Numbered from the stretch's first letter, positions 1-8,690 are shown. The stretch: 64,000 bases of DNA from Variovorax paradoxus EPS (GCF_000184745.1 NC_014931.1:4588001-4652000); one strand, 5' to 3'. The notes: generated by a model not told the origin, from the letters alone. Translations and numbers: made by a program.

Positions 1-440
1 AGGTCGAAGGTGACGTAGTCGCCGCCGTTCTCGATGGCCTCTTTCATGCCCGCGTAGGCGCGCTCGATTTCCTCGATGTCCTTCTCTTCGGCCCGCTCGG
101 CTGCGAGCCGCACGGCCGCCGGTTCCACCACGCGGCGCAGGTCCTGCAGGTCGCGCAGGAACTCGGGCGTGAGCCCCGCGCGCGATTGCCAGGTGATGAC
201 GTCGGGATCGAACCAGTTCCACTTGTCCTGCGGCAGCACGCGCGTGCCGACCTTGGGCCCCGTGACGATCAAACCCTTGGCCGCGAGCGACTTGATGGCC
301 TCGCGCACCACGGTGCGGCTCACGCCGAGTTCTTCACCGAGCACGGGCTCGGAAGGTATCGACGCACCGATCGCATAACGACCCGCCACGATGGCTTCGC
401 CGAGCAATTCGAGCGTGCGACCGTGGATGTTCTTGATCAT
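1..440 (-). CDS. GntR-family (FadR subfamily) transcriptional regulator, 3' part cut by window edge
   Basis: Translating the minus strand from the ATG at 440 gives an N-terminal winged-helix GntR domain (about residues 5-70, with a recognition-helix region around LGVSRTVVREAIKSL) followed by the start of an FCD ligand domain (RRVVEPAAVRLAAERA). The reading frame is open to base 1, so about 146 residues are seen of the usual 230-240. It is divergent from the sugar-acid operon that starts at 593, and FadR-type regulators such as DgoR commonly repress such operons. The effector is inferred to be galactonate or a related aldonate. No other in-frame start was found upstream. Confidence 0.88.
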   Translation of the reverse strand, partial: MIKNIHGRTLELLGEAIVAGRYAIGASIPSEPVLGEELGVSRTVVREAIKSLAAKGLIVTGPKVGTRVLPQDKWNWFDPDVITWQSRAGLTPEFLRDLQDLRRVVEPAAVRLAAERAEEKDIEEIERAYAGMKEAIENGGDYVTFD

Positions 441-508
441 GGGTGCGATGTGAATTTCGATATCCCGGAGGCTGAAAACATCAAGGCTCCGGGCCTGTCT
501 CAACTCTT

Positions 509-518
509 ATCATATGAT
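509..518. promoter_or_regulatory. Palindrome in the gntR-dehydratase intergenic region, possible GntR operator
   Basis: A perfect 10-bp palindrome, ATCATATGAT, lies in the 152-bp region between the divergent starts at 440 and 593. FadR/DgoR-like proteins bind short AT-rich palindromes in such positions. Assignment to the adjacent regulator is inferred from position only. Confidence 0.45.
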
Positions 519-592
519 GATTGAAAACGCGATTCGGCAGGACAAACCCTGAGGTTTGCCTTCGAAATCGGCAACAAAGAGAGACAAGACCG

Positions 593-2329
593 ATGAGCAA
601 TTCCCCCAAGAAAAAGGCGAGCGAACTGCGCAGCCAGCAATGGTTCGGCCGCCACGACCGCGACGGCTTCATCTACCGAAGCTGGATGAAAGGCAAGGGC
701 GTTCCGCACGACCAGTTCGATGGTCGCCCGGTCATCGGCATCTGCAACACCTTCAGCGAACTCACGCCTTGCAACTCGCACTTCCGCACGCTCGCCGAGC
801 AGGTGAAGATCGGCGTGTACGAAGCGGGCGGCTTCCCGCTCGAGTTCCCTGTGATGTCGCTCGGCGAGACGCTGCTGCGCCCCACCGCCATGCTGTATCG
901 CAACCTTGCGAGCATGGACGTGGAAGAAAGCATTCGCGGCAATCCGCTCGATGGCGTGGTGCTGCTCATGGGCTGCGACAAGACCACGCCCGCATTGATG
1001 ATGGGCGCGGCCAGCGTCGACCTTCCGACCATCGGCGTCTCGGGCGGCCCGATGCTCTCGGGCAAATGGCGCGGACAAGAGCTGGGCTCGGGCACCGGCG
1101 TGTGGCAGATGAGCGAGCAGGTGCGCGCCGGCACGCTCAAGCTGCAGGACTTCTTCGAGGCCGAGAGCTGCATGCACCGAAGCCACGGCCACTGCATGAC
1201 GATGGGCACCGCGAGCACCATGGCCTGCATGGTCGAGGCGCTGGGCATTGGGCTGCCGGGCAATGCGGCCTACCCTGCCGTCGACGGTCGCCGCAACGTG
1301 CTGGCGCGGCAGGCGGGCCGGCGCATCGTGGACATGGTGCATGAGGACATGAACATGTCGAAGATCCTCACGCGCCAGGCCATCGAGAACGCGATCAAGG
1401 TGAACGCGGCCGTGGGCGGCTCGACCAACCTCGTGATCCATCTCCTGGCCATCGCGGGCCGCATCGGCGTGGACCTCACGCTCGACGACTTCGACCGCCT
1501 CGCCTCCGAGCTGCCCTGCCTCGTGAACCTGCAGCCCTCGGGCCAGTTCCTGATGGAAGACTTCTGCTATGCGGGCGGCCTGCCGGTGGTCATCAAGGAA
1601 ATCGCGGAGCACCTGCACAAGGACATCCTCACAGTCACCGGCCAGAGCCTCTGGGACAACGTGAAGGACGCCGAGAACTACGGTCCGCAGGTCATCCGCC
1701 CGCTGGCCGAGCCCTTCAAGGAAAACGCCGGCATCTGCGTGCTGCGCGGCAACCTCGCGCCCAACGGCGCCATCATCAAGCCGAGCGCCGCCACGCCCGA
1801 GCTGCTGGTGCACAAGGGCCGCGCGGTGGTGTTCGAAAGCGCCGACGACCTGCACAAGCGCATCGACGACGAGGACCTCGACATCGACGAGCACTGCATC
1901 ATGGTGCTCAAGAACTGCGGCCCCAAGGGCTACCCCGGCATGGCCGAGGCCGGCAACATGCCGCTGCCGCCGAAGGTTCTGCGCAAGGGCATCACCGACA
2001 TGGTCCGCATCAGCGATGCGCGCATGAGCGGCACGGCCTACGGCACGGTGGTGCTGCACACGGCGCCCGAAGCTGCGGCCGGTGGTCCGCTCGCGCTGGT
2101 GCAGAACGGCGACATCGTCGAACTCGATGTGCCCAACCGCAAGCTGCATCTGCATGTGAGCGACGAAGAACTGGCGAAACGCCGCGAAAAATGGGTCGCA
2201 CCGAAGGCACCACTCGACTCGGGCTACTGGAAGCTCTACGTCGACACGGTGCTGCAGGCCGACCAGGGCGCGGACCTGGCTTTCCTGCGCGGACGAAGGG
2301 GGGCATTCGTACCGCGCGACAATCATTGA
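593..2329 (+). CDS. IlvD/EDD-family sugar-acid dehydratase (L-arabinonate / D-galactonate dehydratase type)
   Basis: 578 residues, the usual length of IlvD/EDD sugar-acid dehydratases, which use a [2Fe-2S] cluster and Mg2+ to turn aldonates into 2-keto-3-deoxy acids. The three cluster cysteines are visible as C60 (SELTPCNSHF), C128 (LMGCDKTTPA) and C201 (HGHCMTMGTAS), with K130 at the position of the carbamylated lysine. These match the Rhizobium L-arabinonate dehydratase pattern shifted by one. That enzyme also accepts D-galactonate and D-fuconate. ATG 593 is chosen over the upstream in-frame codon at 521 because it follows a purine-rich stretch (AAAGAGAGACAAG). The kinase and aldolase downstream favour D-galactonate or a stereochemical relative as substrate. 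Confidence 0.88.
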   Translation: MSNSPKKKASELRSQQWFGRHDRDGFIYRSWMKGKGVPHDQFDGRPVIGICNTFSELTPCNSHFRTLAEQVKIGVYEAGGFPLEFPVMSLGETLLRPTAMLYRNLASMDVEESIRGNPLDGVVLLMGCDKTTPALMMGAASVDLPTIGVSGGPMLSGKWRGQELGSGTGVWQMSEQVRAGTLKLQDFFEAESCMHRSHGHCMTMGTASTMACMVEALGIGLPGNAAYPAVDGRRNVLARQAGRRIVDMVHEDMNMSKILTRQAIENAIKVNAAVGGSTNLVIHLLAIAGRIGVDLTLDDFDRLASELPCLVNLQPSGQFLMEDFCYAGGLPVVIKEIAEHLHKDILTVTGQSLWDNVKDAENYGPQVIRPLAEPFKENAGICVLRGNLAPNGAIIKPSAATPELLVHKGRAVVFESADDLHKRIDDEDLDIDEHCIMVLKNCGPKGYPGMAEAGNMPLPPKVLRKGITDMVRISDARMSGTAYGTVVLHTAPEAAAGGPLALVQNGDIVELDVPNRKLHLHVSDEELAKRREKWVAPKAPLDSGYWKLYVDTVLQADQGADLAFLRGRRGAFVPRDNH

Positions 2330-2330
2330 G

Positions 2331-3248
2331 ATGACAAGACTGGTAGCAATCGACTGGGGAACGAGTTCCCTGCGCGGCGCCTTGCTGGATGCAGACGGCA
2401 AGGTGATCGAAGAACGCAGCGATGCGCGCGGCATCCTCAAGGTCCCCGAAGGCGGATTCCCCGCGGTCTTCGAGGCGCTGTTCGGCGACTGGATGCGCCT
2501 CGAAGGCGCGCAGTGCCTCATCTCCGGCATGGCCGGCAGCAAGCAGGGCTGGGTCGAGGCGCCGTACTGCGCCTGCCCCGCGGGCCGCGTCGAGGTGGGC
2601 CGCAAGATCATCCGCATCGACGCCGTTCCCGGTGCGCGCATCGCGATCGTGCCGGGCCTCAGCGACGAGCACGACGGCGTGCCCGACGTGATGCGCGGCG
2701 AAGAGGTGCAGATCTTCGGCGCCATGGCGCTCACCGGCGCGAGCGACGGCCTCTTCGTGCTGCCCGGCACCCACAACAAATGGGCCACCGTTCGCAAGGG
2801 CCGCGTCGCGGGTTTCCGCACCTGCATGACGGGCGAGTTCTACGCGTTGCTGAGCCAGCACTCGATCCTCGCGCGCACGCTCGATGCCGCGGCGCCGCTC
2901 GACGAAGCGGCGTTCCTTCAGGGCGTGACCCAATCCGAAAACGGCCACGGCCTGCTGCACAACGCCTTCGGCGCGCGCACGCTCGCGCTGTTCGAGCGCA
3001 TGCCGAAGGAGGAGCTGTCGAGCTACCTTTCGGGCCTTCTCATCGGCGAAGAGCTGCGCACCCAGTCACTGCAGGCCGTCGGTGAAGTGGTGCTGATCGG
3101 CTCGCCCGTGCTCACCGAGCGCTACACCCTGGCCCTGCGCGCCGCCGGCGTTGCCACGCGCACGCTCGGCGCCGAAGCCACCTGGGCCGGACTGCATGCG
3201 CTGTCCGGCTTTCTCGCAGCAGCAGACAGCAACGGAATCCAGCCATGA
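2331..3248 (+). CDS. dgoK: 2-dehydro-3-deoxygalactonokinase
   Basis: 305 residues. It begins with the DgoK-type phosphate-binding segment VAIDWGTSSLRGALLD and contains the family stretches ISGMAGSKQGWVEAPY and LPGTHNKWA. The enzyme phosphorylates 2-keto-3-deoxygalactonate with ATP, the second step of the De Ley-Doudoroff pathway. It starts one base after the dehydratase stop, and its own stop overlaps the dgoA start (ATGA). The dehydratase, kinase and aldolase are therefore one translationally coupled unit. Assignment rests on family motifs plus pathway context. Confidence 0.93.
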   Translation: MTRLVAIDWGTSSLRGALLDADGKVIEERSDARGILKVPEGGFPAVFEALFGDWMRLEGAQCLISGMAGSKQGWVEAPYCACPAGRVEVGRKIIRIDAVPGARIAIVPGLSDEHDGVPDVMRGEEVQIFGAMALTGASDGLFVLPGTHNKWATVRKGRVAGFRTCMTGEFYALLSQHSILARTLDAAAPLDEAAFLQGVTQSENGHGLLHNAFGARTLALFERMPKEELSSYLSGLLIGEELRTQSLQAVGEVVLIGSPVLTERYTLALRAAGVATRTLGAEATWAGLHALSGFLAAADSNGIQP

Positions 3249-3892
3249 CCACCCCCACCCCCCTCGAAAAATTCAACGCCGCGGTGCGCGACCTGCCGCT
3301 CGTAGCCATCCTTCGCGGCCTCACGCCGGCCGAGGCCGAGGATGTCGGCGACGCCATCGTGGAGCCCGGCTTCCGGCTGCTCGAAGTGCCGCTCAATTCG
3401 CCGCAGCCTCTGGACAGCATCGCCTCGATGCGCAAGCGCTTTCCACAGGCGCTGGTCGGCGCGGGCACGGTGCTTGATGCGCAGCAGGTGCGCGATGTGC
3501 ACGCGGCCGGCGGCGAGCTGATCGTGTCGCCCAACTTCAACGCCGCGGTCATTGCCGAAGCCGTGAAGCTCGGCTTGGTGTGCCTGCCCGGCGTGATGAC
3601 GCCGACCGAGGCCTTCGGCGCGCTCGCCGCCGGCGCCACGGGGCTCAAGCTCTTCCCCGCCGAGCTGGCTTCGCCCGCAGTGGTGAAGGCGCTGCTCGCG
3701 GTGCTCCCGGCCGGCACGCCGGTGATGCCCGTGGGCGGCATCACGCCGCTGAACATGGGCGAGTGGCGCGCGGCGGGCGCCGCCGGCTTCGGCATCGGCT
3801 CCGCGCTCTACAAGCCTGGCAAGCAGGCTTCGGCCGTGCGCGACGATGCGAAGAAATTCATCTCGGCCTGGACGGGCACCACGCAATCCTGA
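3245..3892 (+). CDS. dgoA: 2-dehydro-3-deoxy-6-phosphogalactonate aldolase
   Basis: 215 residues of the KDPG/KDPGal class I aldolase family. The catalytic glutamate is in GFRLLEVPLNSP (E47) and the Schiff-base lysine in GLKLFPAELA (K135). It cleaves KDPGal to pyruvate and glyceraldehyde 3-phosphate. It differs clearly from the Eda protein encoded at 18.5 kb and belongs with dgoK, whose stop it overlaps by 4 bases. The DgoA rather than Eda role is inferred from the operon. Confidence 0.92.
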   Translation: MTTPTPLEKFNAAVRDLPLVAILRGLTPAEAEDVGDAIVEPGFRLLEVPLNSPQPLDSIASMRKRFPQALVGAGTVLDAQQVRDVHAAGGELIVSPNFNAAVIAEAVKLGLVCLPGVMTPTEAFGALAAGATGLKLFPAELASPAVVKALLAVLPAGTPVMPVGGITPLNMGEWRAAGAAGFGIGSALYKPGKQASAVRDDAKKFISAWTGTTQS

Positions 3893-3941
3893 TCGCACGC
3901 CTGATCCAGCACCTGTTCGCAAGAAAAAAGAAGGAGACACG

Positions 3942-4679
3942 ATGACCGCAGAATCCGATTACGCCAGCCCCGCCGTTCGCAAGCTGCGCGAAGACCTCGC
4001 GCTGGCCTTGCGCGCCGCCGCCCACCACGGGCTCTCCGAAGGCGTGTGCAACCATTTCAGCGTGATGCTGCCGGGCGCGCAGGACCGCTACCTCATCAAC
4101 CCGCGCGGACTGCACTGGAGCGAGATCGGCCCCGACGACATCGTGCTGATCGACGTGCACGGCGAAGTGCTTGCCGGCCGCCACCGCGTGGAGCCCACCG
4201 CCCTCTTCATCCACGGCGCGGTGCACCGGCTCAGCGGCCATGCGGTCGTGCTGCACTGCCACATGCCCTACGCCACCGCGCTCACGATCACGGTCGACCG
4301 CGCGCTCGATCCGACCGCGAGCCAGAACGCGATGCGCTACATGAACCGCATCGCGATCGACGCGGTCTACAACGGCCTCGCGCTCGACGATGCGGAGGGC
4401 GAGCGCATCGCCCGTGCGATGGCCGGCAAGGACATCGCATTCCTCGCGAACCACGGCGTGATCGTGGGCGGCGCGACCATCGCCCATGCCTACGACGATC
4501 TGTACTACCTCGAACGGGCGTGCCTGCACCAGGTGATCGCGCAATCGACGGGTCGGCCGCTGGTGCCGGTGGACGCCAAGCTGGCCGCGCATGTGGCGGC
4601 TCAGATCCAAGGCGAGCGCGAGCAGTCGGACCTGTTCTTCGAAGCGCTGCGCCGCATGCTGCCCGCGCCGCACGCCTGA
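3942..4679 (+). CDS. Class II aldolase/adducin-family protein
   Basis: 245 residues. Zinc-site residues of the FucA/AraD/adducin family are visible: HCH at H105/H107 (VLHCHMPYAT), H171 (FLANHGVIVGG) and E84 (RVEPTALF), which sits where the FucA catalytic glutamate would be. ATG 3942 follows a strong ribosome site (AAGAAGGAGACAC) 49 bases after dgoA. It is probably the last gene of the galactonate operon. Many adducin-like proteins have no known substrate; aldolase or epimerase action on a sugar-derived acid is plausible, but the sequence does not settle it. Confidence 0.82.
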   Translation: MTAESDYASPAVRKLREDLALALRAAAHHGLSEGVCNHFSVMLPGAQDRYLINPRGLHWSEIGPDDIVLIDVHGEVLAGRHRVEPTALFIHGAVHRLSGHAVVLHCHMPYATALTITVDRALDPTASQNAMRYMNRIAIDAVYNGLALDDAEGERIARAMAGKDIAFLANHGVIVGGATIAHAYDDLYYLERACLHQVIAQSTGRPLVPVDAKLAAHVAAQIQGEREQSDLFFEALRRMLPAPHA

Positions 4680-4864
4680 GAAGGTGTGAGCACGCGCGCG
4701 CAAACGGACGTGCACACGGCCTCTCGGCCTACAACCAACGGCACACCTGCGACAGCGCCCGGCGGGCGCACGACGCATTAGCATCGTTGCACGCGCACCG
4801 GAGGACGCCACGTCACACGTCTACGGGCTGCTTACAGCTCTTCATCCGATTTCGCCTCAGCCTT

Positions 4865-4883
4865 ACACAAGGTTCACACAAGG
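4865..4883 (+). promoter_or_regulatory. Tandem ACACAAGG direct repeats, possible response-regulator site
   Basis: ACACAAGG occurs at 4865-4872 and again at 4876-4883, a period of 11 bases, about 40 bases before the start at 4924. One-turn direct repeats of TTnACA type are typical of OmpR/PhoB-class response regulators. No regulator gene is adjacent, so the link is inferential. Confidence 0.35.
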
Positions 4884-4891
4884 CGACGACG

Positions 4892-4927
4892 ATGAGGCTT
4901 CCAACCACTCCACGGGAGTTGCCATGA
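4892..4927 (+). other. Micro-ORF (11 codons) overlapping the next start by ATGA
   Basis: An ATG at 4892 opens a reading frame of 11 codons (MRLPTTPRELP) whose stop overlaps the ATG at 4924. The arrangement could couple translation of a short leader to the exported protein. It could equally be chance in a GC-rich leader, and no ribosome site is clear before it. Confidence 0.25.
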
Positions 4928-5244
4928 AAAAGCTCACTTTTGCATTCGCCGCAGCCGCACTGATGTCGCTGGCTGCACTCAGCGCACCGGCGCAGGCACA
5001 GACCGGTGGCCGCTTCATCCAGGCCCAGGTGTACGTGGTGCCCGCACCGCCGCCCCCGCGCCGCTACTACGCACCGCCGCCCCCGCCGCGCCACTATCAC
5101 CCGGGCTACTACCGCGATGGCCGTCACTACGACCATGGCCGCCGCTGGGACGACCGCCGCCACTACGGCGGCCGCCGGGACAACGACCGCGACGGCGTGC
5201 CCAACCGCTACGACCGCCGGCCGAACAATCCCTACCGTTATTGA
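4924..5244 (+). CDS. Small exported Pro/Tyr/Arg/His-rich protein
   Basis: 106 residues. A Sec signal peptide (MKKLTFAFAAAALMSLAALS, cleavage near AQA-Q at about 26) is followed by a low-complexity region rich in Pro, Tyr, Arg and His with PPPPPRHY and DRRHYGGRRDN segments. It ends in a DxDxDGVPNRYDRRPNNPYR type tail; such tails recur in small periplasmic proteins of Burkholderiales. The DxDxDG stretch resembles a calcium or thrombospondin type-3 loop. No enzymatic domain is visible. It is monocistronic with its own terminator. Function unknown; an envelope-stress or surface role is a guess. Confidence 0.75.
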   Translation: MKKLTFAFAAAALMSLAALSAPAQAQTGGRFIQAQVYVVPAPPPPRRYYAPPPPPRHYHPGYYRDGRHYDHGRRWDDRRHYGGRRDNDRDGVPNRYDRRPNNPYRY

Positions 5245-5256
5245 TCGACCAGAACG

Positions 5257-5287
5257 AAAAAACCCGGGCCGAGCGCCCGGGTTTTTC
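5257..5287. terminator. Bidirectional rho-independent terminator
   Basis: A 12-bp perfect inverted repeat (AAAAACCCGGGC and GCCCGGGTTTTT) with a 5-nt loop sits between the small exported protein (+) and the MATE gene (-). The A tract on one side and T tract on the other let it serve both converging genes. Confidence 0.88.
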
Positions 5288-5307
5288 TTGATGGATGCGG
5301 ATCGCGC

Positions 5308-6726
5308 TCAGGCCTGCGCAACCCGCCGCAGCAAACCCGTCGGCGTGCGTGGCCAGCCCACGCGCCCGAACCAAGCGCCGCCTGCGATCGCCGACGCGAT
5401 CACGATGCCGTACACCACCAGCGCCACACCTTGCGCAGCGAACACGCCGGTGAGCCCGCCGCCCCAACGCAGCGCAAGCCAGCCGCCCGTGCCCGCCACG
5501 GCGAGCCGTGCGATGTTGCCGAGCACCGGCCACATCAGCCGGCCCGCGCCCTGCGAGGCGAAGTACAGGACGAGCCCCACACCGAAGAAGCCATAGAGCG
5601 GCCCCACCACGCGCAGGTAGTGCGCGCCGGTCTCCAGCATCGCCGGGTCGTTGCCGAACAGCAGCAGCCAGGGACGCGGGAACAGCGCGGCCGCGAGGCC
5701 GATGGTCTCGGTCAGCGCAAAGGCCAGCGCCGCGCCGGCCCAGGTGGCGCGCAGCGCGCGTTCGCGCTGCCCCGCGCCCATGCAGGTGCCGACCATCGCG
5801 ACCAGCGGCGCGCCCAGGCCGAACACCAGCGGCACCAGCAGGTATTCGAGCCGCGACGCCGTGCCGTAGCCGGCCAGCGCACCCGGGCCGAAGTGCCCCG
5901 TGAGCGCGGTCGCAATGCCGATCGACAGATTGGTCGCCACCGTCGACACCGCTCCCACAAGCCCGATGCGCAGGATGTCGCGGAACAGCGCCCACCGCAG
6001 CTTCAGCGCCGAAAGCGTCGGCTTGAGCAGGCTGCGCGGCGAACGCAGGTAGACGATGAGTGCGATGGAGCCCAGCAGGTAGTACAGCAGCAGCGCCATC
6101 GCGCCGCCCGCGATGCCCATGCCCGGAATCGGACCCCAGCCGAAGATGAGGAGCGGCGACGCCGGAATGAGGAACACCACGCCCACCACCGTCACGTTGG
6201 CCGGCACCGACATGTTGCCGGTGCCGCGAATGATTGCGGCGAGCGAGTTGAAGAGCCACACGAGCACCGCGCCCGCGAACACCCAGTTCGAATACGTCAG
6301 CGCCGCATCGAGCGAAGCGCCCGCGCCGCCCATGATCCCGTAGAGCCAGCGCCCGCCGAACAGCAGCGCGAGCGTGAAGCACAGGCCGAAGCCCAGCGCG
6401 ATGACCACCGCATGCCACACGAGCGCATTGGCGTCGTCGCGGCGGCGGGCGCCGAGCGCGCGTGCAATCGAGGCAGCGATGCCGCCGCCGACCGCGCCGC
6501 TGGAGGTCATCTGCATCAGCATCACGATCGGGAACACGAGCGCCATGCCGGCGAGCGCGTCGGTGCCGAGCTTGCCGACGAAGTAGGTCTCGATGAGCCC
6601 GACGGAAGCTTGCGCCACCATCACGAGCACGTTGGGGGCTGCCAGGCGCAGCAGCGTGGGCACGATGGGCGCTTCGAGCAAGAGGCGCGTGCGCGGGTCG
6701 AGCTCGGTGTTGGCGGAGGTGGTCAT
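5308..6726 (-). CDS. MATE-family multidrug/cation efflux protein
   Basis: 472 residues with about 12 hydrophobic segments arranged as two MATE halves. It opens with the family-like PTLLRLAAPNVLVMVAQASV and contains ETYFVGKLGTDALAGMALVFP. Members export cationic drugs or metabolites using Na+ or H+ gradients across the inner membrane. ATG 6726 is immediately upstream of the first helix. An MFS gene ends 19 bases before it on the same strand, so co-transcription is possible. Substrate cannot be read from the sequence. Confidence 0.9.
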   Translation of the reverse strand: MTTSANTELDPRTRLLLEAPIVPTLLRLAAPNVLVMVAQASVGLIETYFVGKLGTDALAGMALVFPIVMLMQMTSSGAVGGGIAASIARALGARRRDDANALVWHAVVIALGFGLCFTLALLFGGRWLYGIMGGAGASLDAALTYSNWVFAGAVLVWLFNSLAAIIRGTGNMSVPANVTVVGVVFLIPASPLLIFGWGPIPGMGIAGGAMALLLYYLLGSIALIVYLRSPRSLLKPTLSALKLRWALFRDILRIGLVGAVSTVATNLSIGIATALTGHFGPGALAGYGTASRLEYLLVPLVFGLGAPLVAMVGTCMGAGQRERALRATWAGAALAFALTETIGLAAALFPRPWLLLFGNDPAMLETGAHYLRVVGPLYGFFGVGLVLYFASQGAGRLMWPVLGNIARLAVAGTGGWLALRWGGGLTGVFAAQGVALVVYGIVIASAIAGGAWFGRVGWPRTPTGLLRRVAQA

Positions 6727-6745
6727 GGCTGTGGCGTCCCGGTCG

Positions 6746-8065
6746 TCAGGCGCGTGCGCTTGCCGCGGCGGGCGTCACCGGCGTGCCGGCCTTCGCGGCC
6801 GGACGGCGGATCATCATCACGATCACCGCCGCAACGAGGCATGCCGCACCGGCTGCGTACAGCGCCGGCGTGTAGGTCAGGAGCAGCGTGCGTGCAAAGC
6901 CCGCGCCGTACGCGGCGGTGGCGGCGCCCAGCTGGTGCGCCGCAAAGATCCAGCCGAACACGAGGCCCACCTTGGCCGGGCCGAAGGTCGCGCCCGCGAG
7001 CTTGACGGTCGGCGGCACGGTGGCGATCCAGTCGAGGCCGTAGAACATTGCGAAGAGGCCGAGGCCGTAGATCGTGAATTCCGAATGCGGCAGCCAGAAG
7101 AGCGACAAGCCGCGCAGGCCGTAGTACCAGAAGAGCAGCTTGCGGTTGTCGTAGCGATCAGAGAGCCAGCCCGAGAGGATGGTGCCCACGAAGTCGAACG
7201 CGCCCATCATCGCGAGCACCGAGGCCGCGGGCACGGCGCCCATGCCGTTGTCGCCGCACAGCGAGATGAAGTGCGTCTGCACGAGGCCGTTGGTGCTGAG
7301 GCCGCAGATGAAGAAGGTGCCGGCCAGGATGAGGAAGGTGCGGTTGGTCGCCACCTCCTTCAGCACGCGGAACGGCGTGGCGAAGTTCATCATCACCGCG
7401 GGCGCGGCCGGTGTTGCGGGCTGCGTGCCGGGCTTTTCGCCGTAGGGCAGCAGGCCGACATCGGACGGCCGGTTGCGCACCAGGCACAGCGCGAGCACGG
7501 CGATCAGCACGCTGCCGATCACGATCGGCACGATGGCCGAGCGCCAGCCCCAGTGCTCGATCATCCAGGCCGCGAACGGCAAAAAGGCCAGCTGTCCCGT
7601 CGCCGAGCTGGCCGTGAGCATGCCGATGACCAGCCCGCGACGCGCCACGAACCAGCGATTGGCCACCACCGCGCCGAGCACCAGCGCGGTCATGCCGGTG
7701 CCCAGGCCCAGCATCAGGCTCCACAGCACGAAGAGCTGCCAGAGCTGCGAAGCCATCGTGACCAGCGCCATGCCCAGGCCGACCAGCGCAAGGCCGGTGC
7801 AGATCACGGCGCGCAGGCCGTAGCGCTCCATCAGCACCGCGGCGAACGGCCCCATGAGGCCGAAGAGCGCAAAGCGCAGCGCGAGCGCCGAGGAGATCTG
7901 CTCGGTGCTCCAGCCGAACTCCTTGCCCAGCGGCTGCAGCATCGCGCCCGGCAGGCCGAGCGCGGCCGACATCGTCAGCATGGTCAGGAAGGTGATGGCG
8001 GCGACGATCCAGCCGTAGTGGATGCCGCGGCGCTGCAGCCATGCGGAAACTTGGGTGGCGAACAT
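6746..8065 (-). CDS. MFS transporter
   Basis: 439 residues with 12 predicted membrane segments. The open frame extends upstream to 8353, but the upstream part overlaps marR and lacks membrane character. ATG 8065, giving MFATQVSAWLQRRGIHYGWI, is the natural start; this N-terminus resembles oxalate/formate and monocarboxylate MFS carriers (IHYGWIVAAITFL). It lies between a MATE gene and a MarR regulator, so regulated efflux or uptake of an organic acid or aromatic compound is plausible. The substrate is unknown. Confidence 0.88.
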   Translation of the reverse strand: MFATQVSAWLQRRGIHYGWIVAAITFLTMLTMSAALGLPGAMLQPLGKEFGWSTEQISSALALRFALFGLMGPFAAVLMERYGLRAVICTGLALVGLGMALVTMASQLWQLFVLWSLMLGLGTGMTALVLGAVVANRWFVARRGLVIGMLTASSATGQLAFLPFAAWMIEHWGWRSAIVPIVIGSVLIAVLALCLVRNRPSDVGLLPYGEKPGTQPATPAAPAVMMNFATPFRVLKEVATNRTFLILAGTFFICGLSTNGLVQTHFISLCGDNGMGAVPAASVLAMMGAFDFVGTILSGWLSDRYDNRKLLFWYYGLRGLSLFWLPHSEFTIYGLGLFAMFYGLDWIATVPPTVKLAGATFGPAKVGLVFGWIFAAHQLGAATAAYGAGFARTLLLTYTPALYAAGAACLVAAVIVMMIRRPAAKAGTPVTPAAASARA

Positions 8066-8159
8066 GGGGCCTCTGCTGTTGGAGTGGGGTGTGGAGGAGG
8101 AAAGAAAATCCGGTCCGCGCTGCGATCGGCGCGACTGTCTGGTGTGGTTGGGTGCGCCT

Positions 8160-8615
8160 TCAGTCCTGCAGGTCTGCGGCGTCGTCCGCGCCCAGCAGTT
8201 CGAGCGATTCGTCGATGAGCTGGTGCAGCGCCAGCACGCGCTCCACGCCCAGCAGCGCATTGAGCTTCTGCTGCGCGGTCTTCCAGTGATGCTGGGCTTC
8301 GCGCCACTTGGCCTCGCCCTCGGGCGTGAGCGCCACGAGGAGGCTGCGCGCATCGGCGCCGGCGCTTTGCACGATCCAGCCGGCGGCGATCAACGGCTGC
8401 AGGTTGCGGCTCAACGTGGACGCAGTCATCTTGAGCTCGCCCGCCAGATCGACCGGACGAACGGGGCCCAGTCGCTTGACTTGCGAGAGCAGCGAATACT
8501 GCGTGGTCTTGAGACCGCTCTTGGACACCTCGGCGTCGTAGTGCGCCGACAGGCGACGCATGAGCTGTCGCACCTTGAAACTCGTGCAGCCGCGGGGCTT
8601 GGTCTGGATGTCCAT
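8160..8615 (-). CDS. MarR-family transcriptional regulator
   Basis: 151 residues from ATG 8615; the frame also reaches an ATG at 8651, but that would overlap the putative operator. A winged helix spans about residues 30-100 (LLSQVKRLGPVRPVDLAGELKM, then TASTLSRNLQPLIAAGWI, the recognition helix, then the wing). It is divergent from the thioesterase gene and 94 bases upstream of the MFS start on the same strand. It probably controls one or both. The ligand is unknown. Confidence 0.88.
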   Translation of the reverse strand: MDIQTKPRGCTSFKVRQLMRRLSAHYDAEVSKSGLKTTQYSLLSQVKRLGPVRPVDLAGELKMTASTLSRNLQPLIAAGWIVQSAGADARSLLVALTPEGEAKWREAQHHWKTAQQKLNALLGVERVLALHQLIDESLELLGADDAADLQD

Positions 8616-8631
8616 GGGCGACGATTGTAGG

Positions 8632-8651
8632 TGCAACTGTTGCATATACAA
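8632..8651. promoter_or_regulatory. Overlapping dyads between marR and thioesterase genes, likely MarR operator
   Basis: TGCAA-CTG-TTGCA (8632-8644) overlaps TTG-CATATA-CAA (8640-8651). Both are perfect inverted repeats of the TTGnnnnnnCAA style commonly bound by MarR dimers, and they sit between the two divergent starts (8615 and 8691). Confidence 0.55.
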
Positions 8652-8690
8652 TTCACGACCTCATTCAAAGCCCCCAGGAGCAGCACAGGC

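Noticed and set aside
500..2827. 775-codon open frame on the minus strand over the dehydratase and dgoK
   Set aside because: It is antisense to two clearly recognised enzymes, has an Arg/His/Ala-rich composition typical of GC-rich shadow frames, and shows no domain.
5040..5240. CRISPR-like or tandem repeat array in the small exported protein gene
   Set aside because: The repetition reflects Pro, Tyr and Arg codon runs inside a coding frame; there are no regular repeats and spacers.
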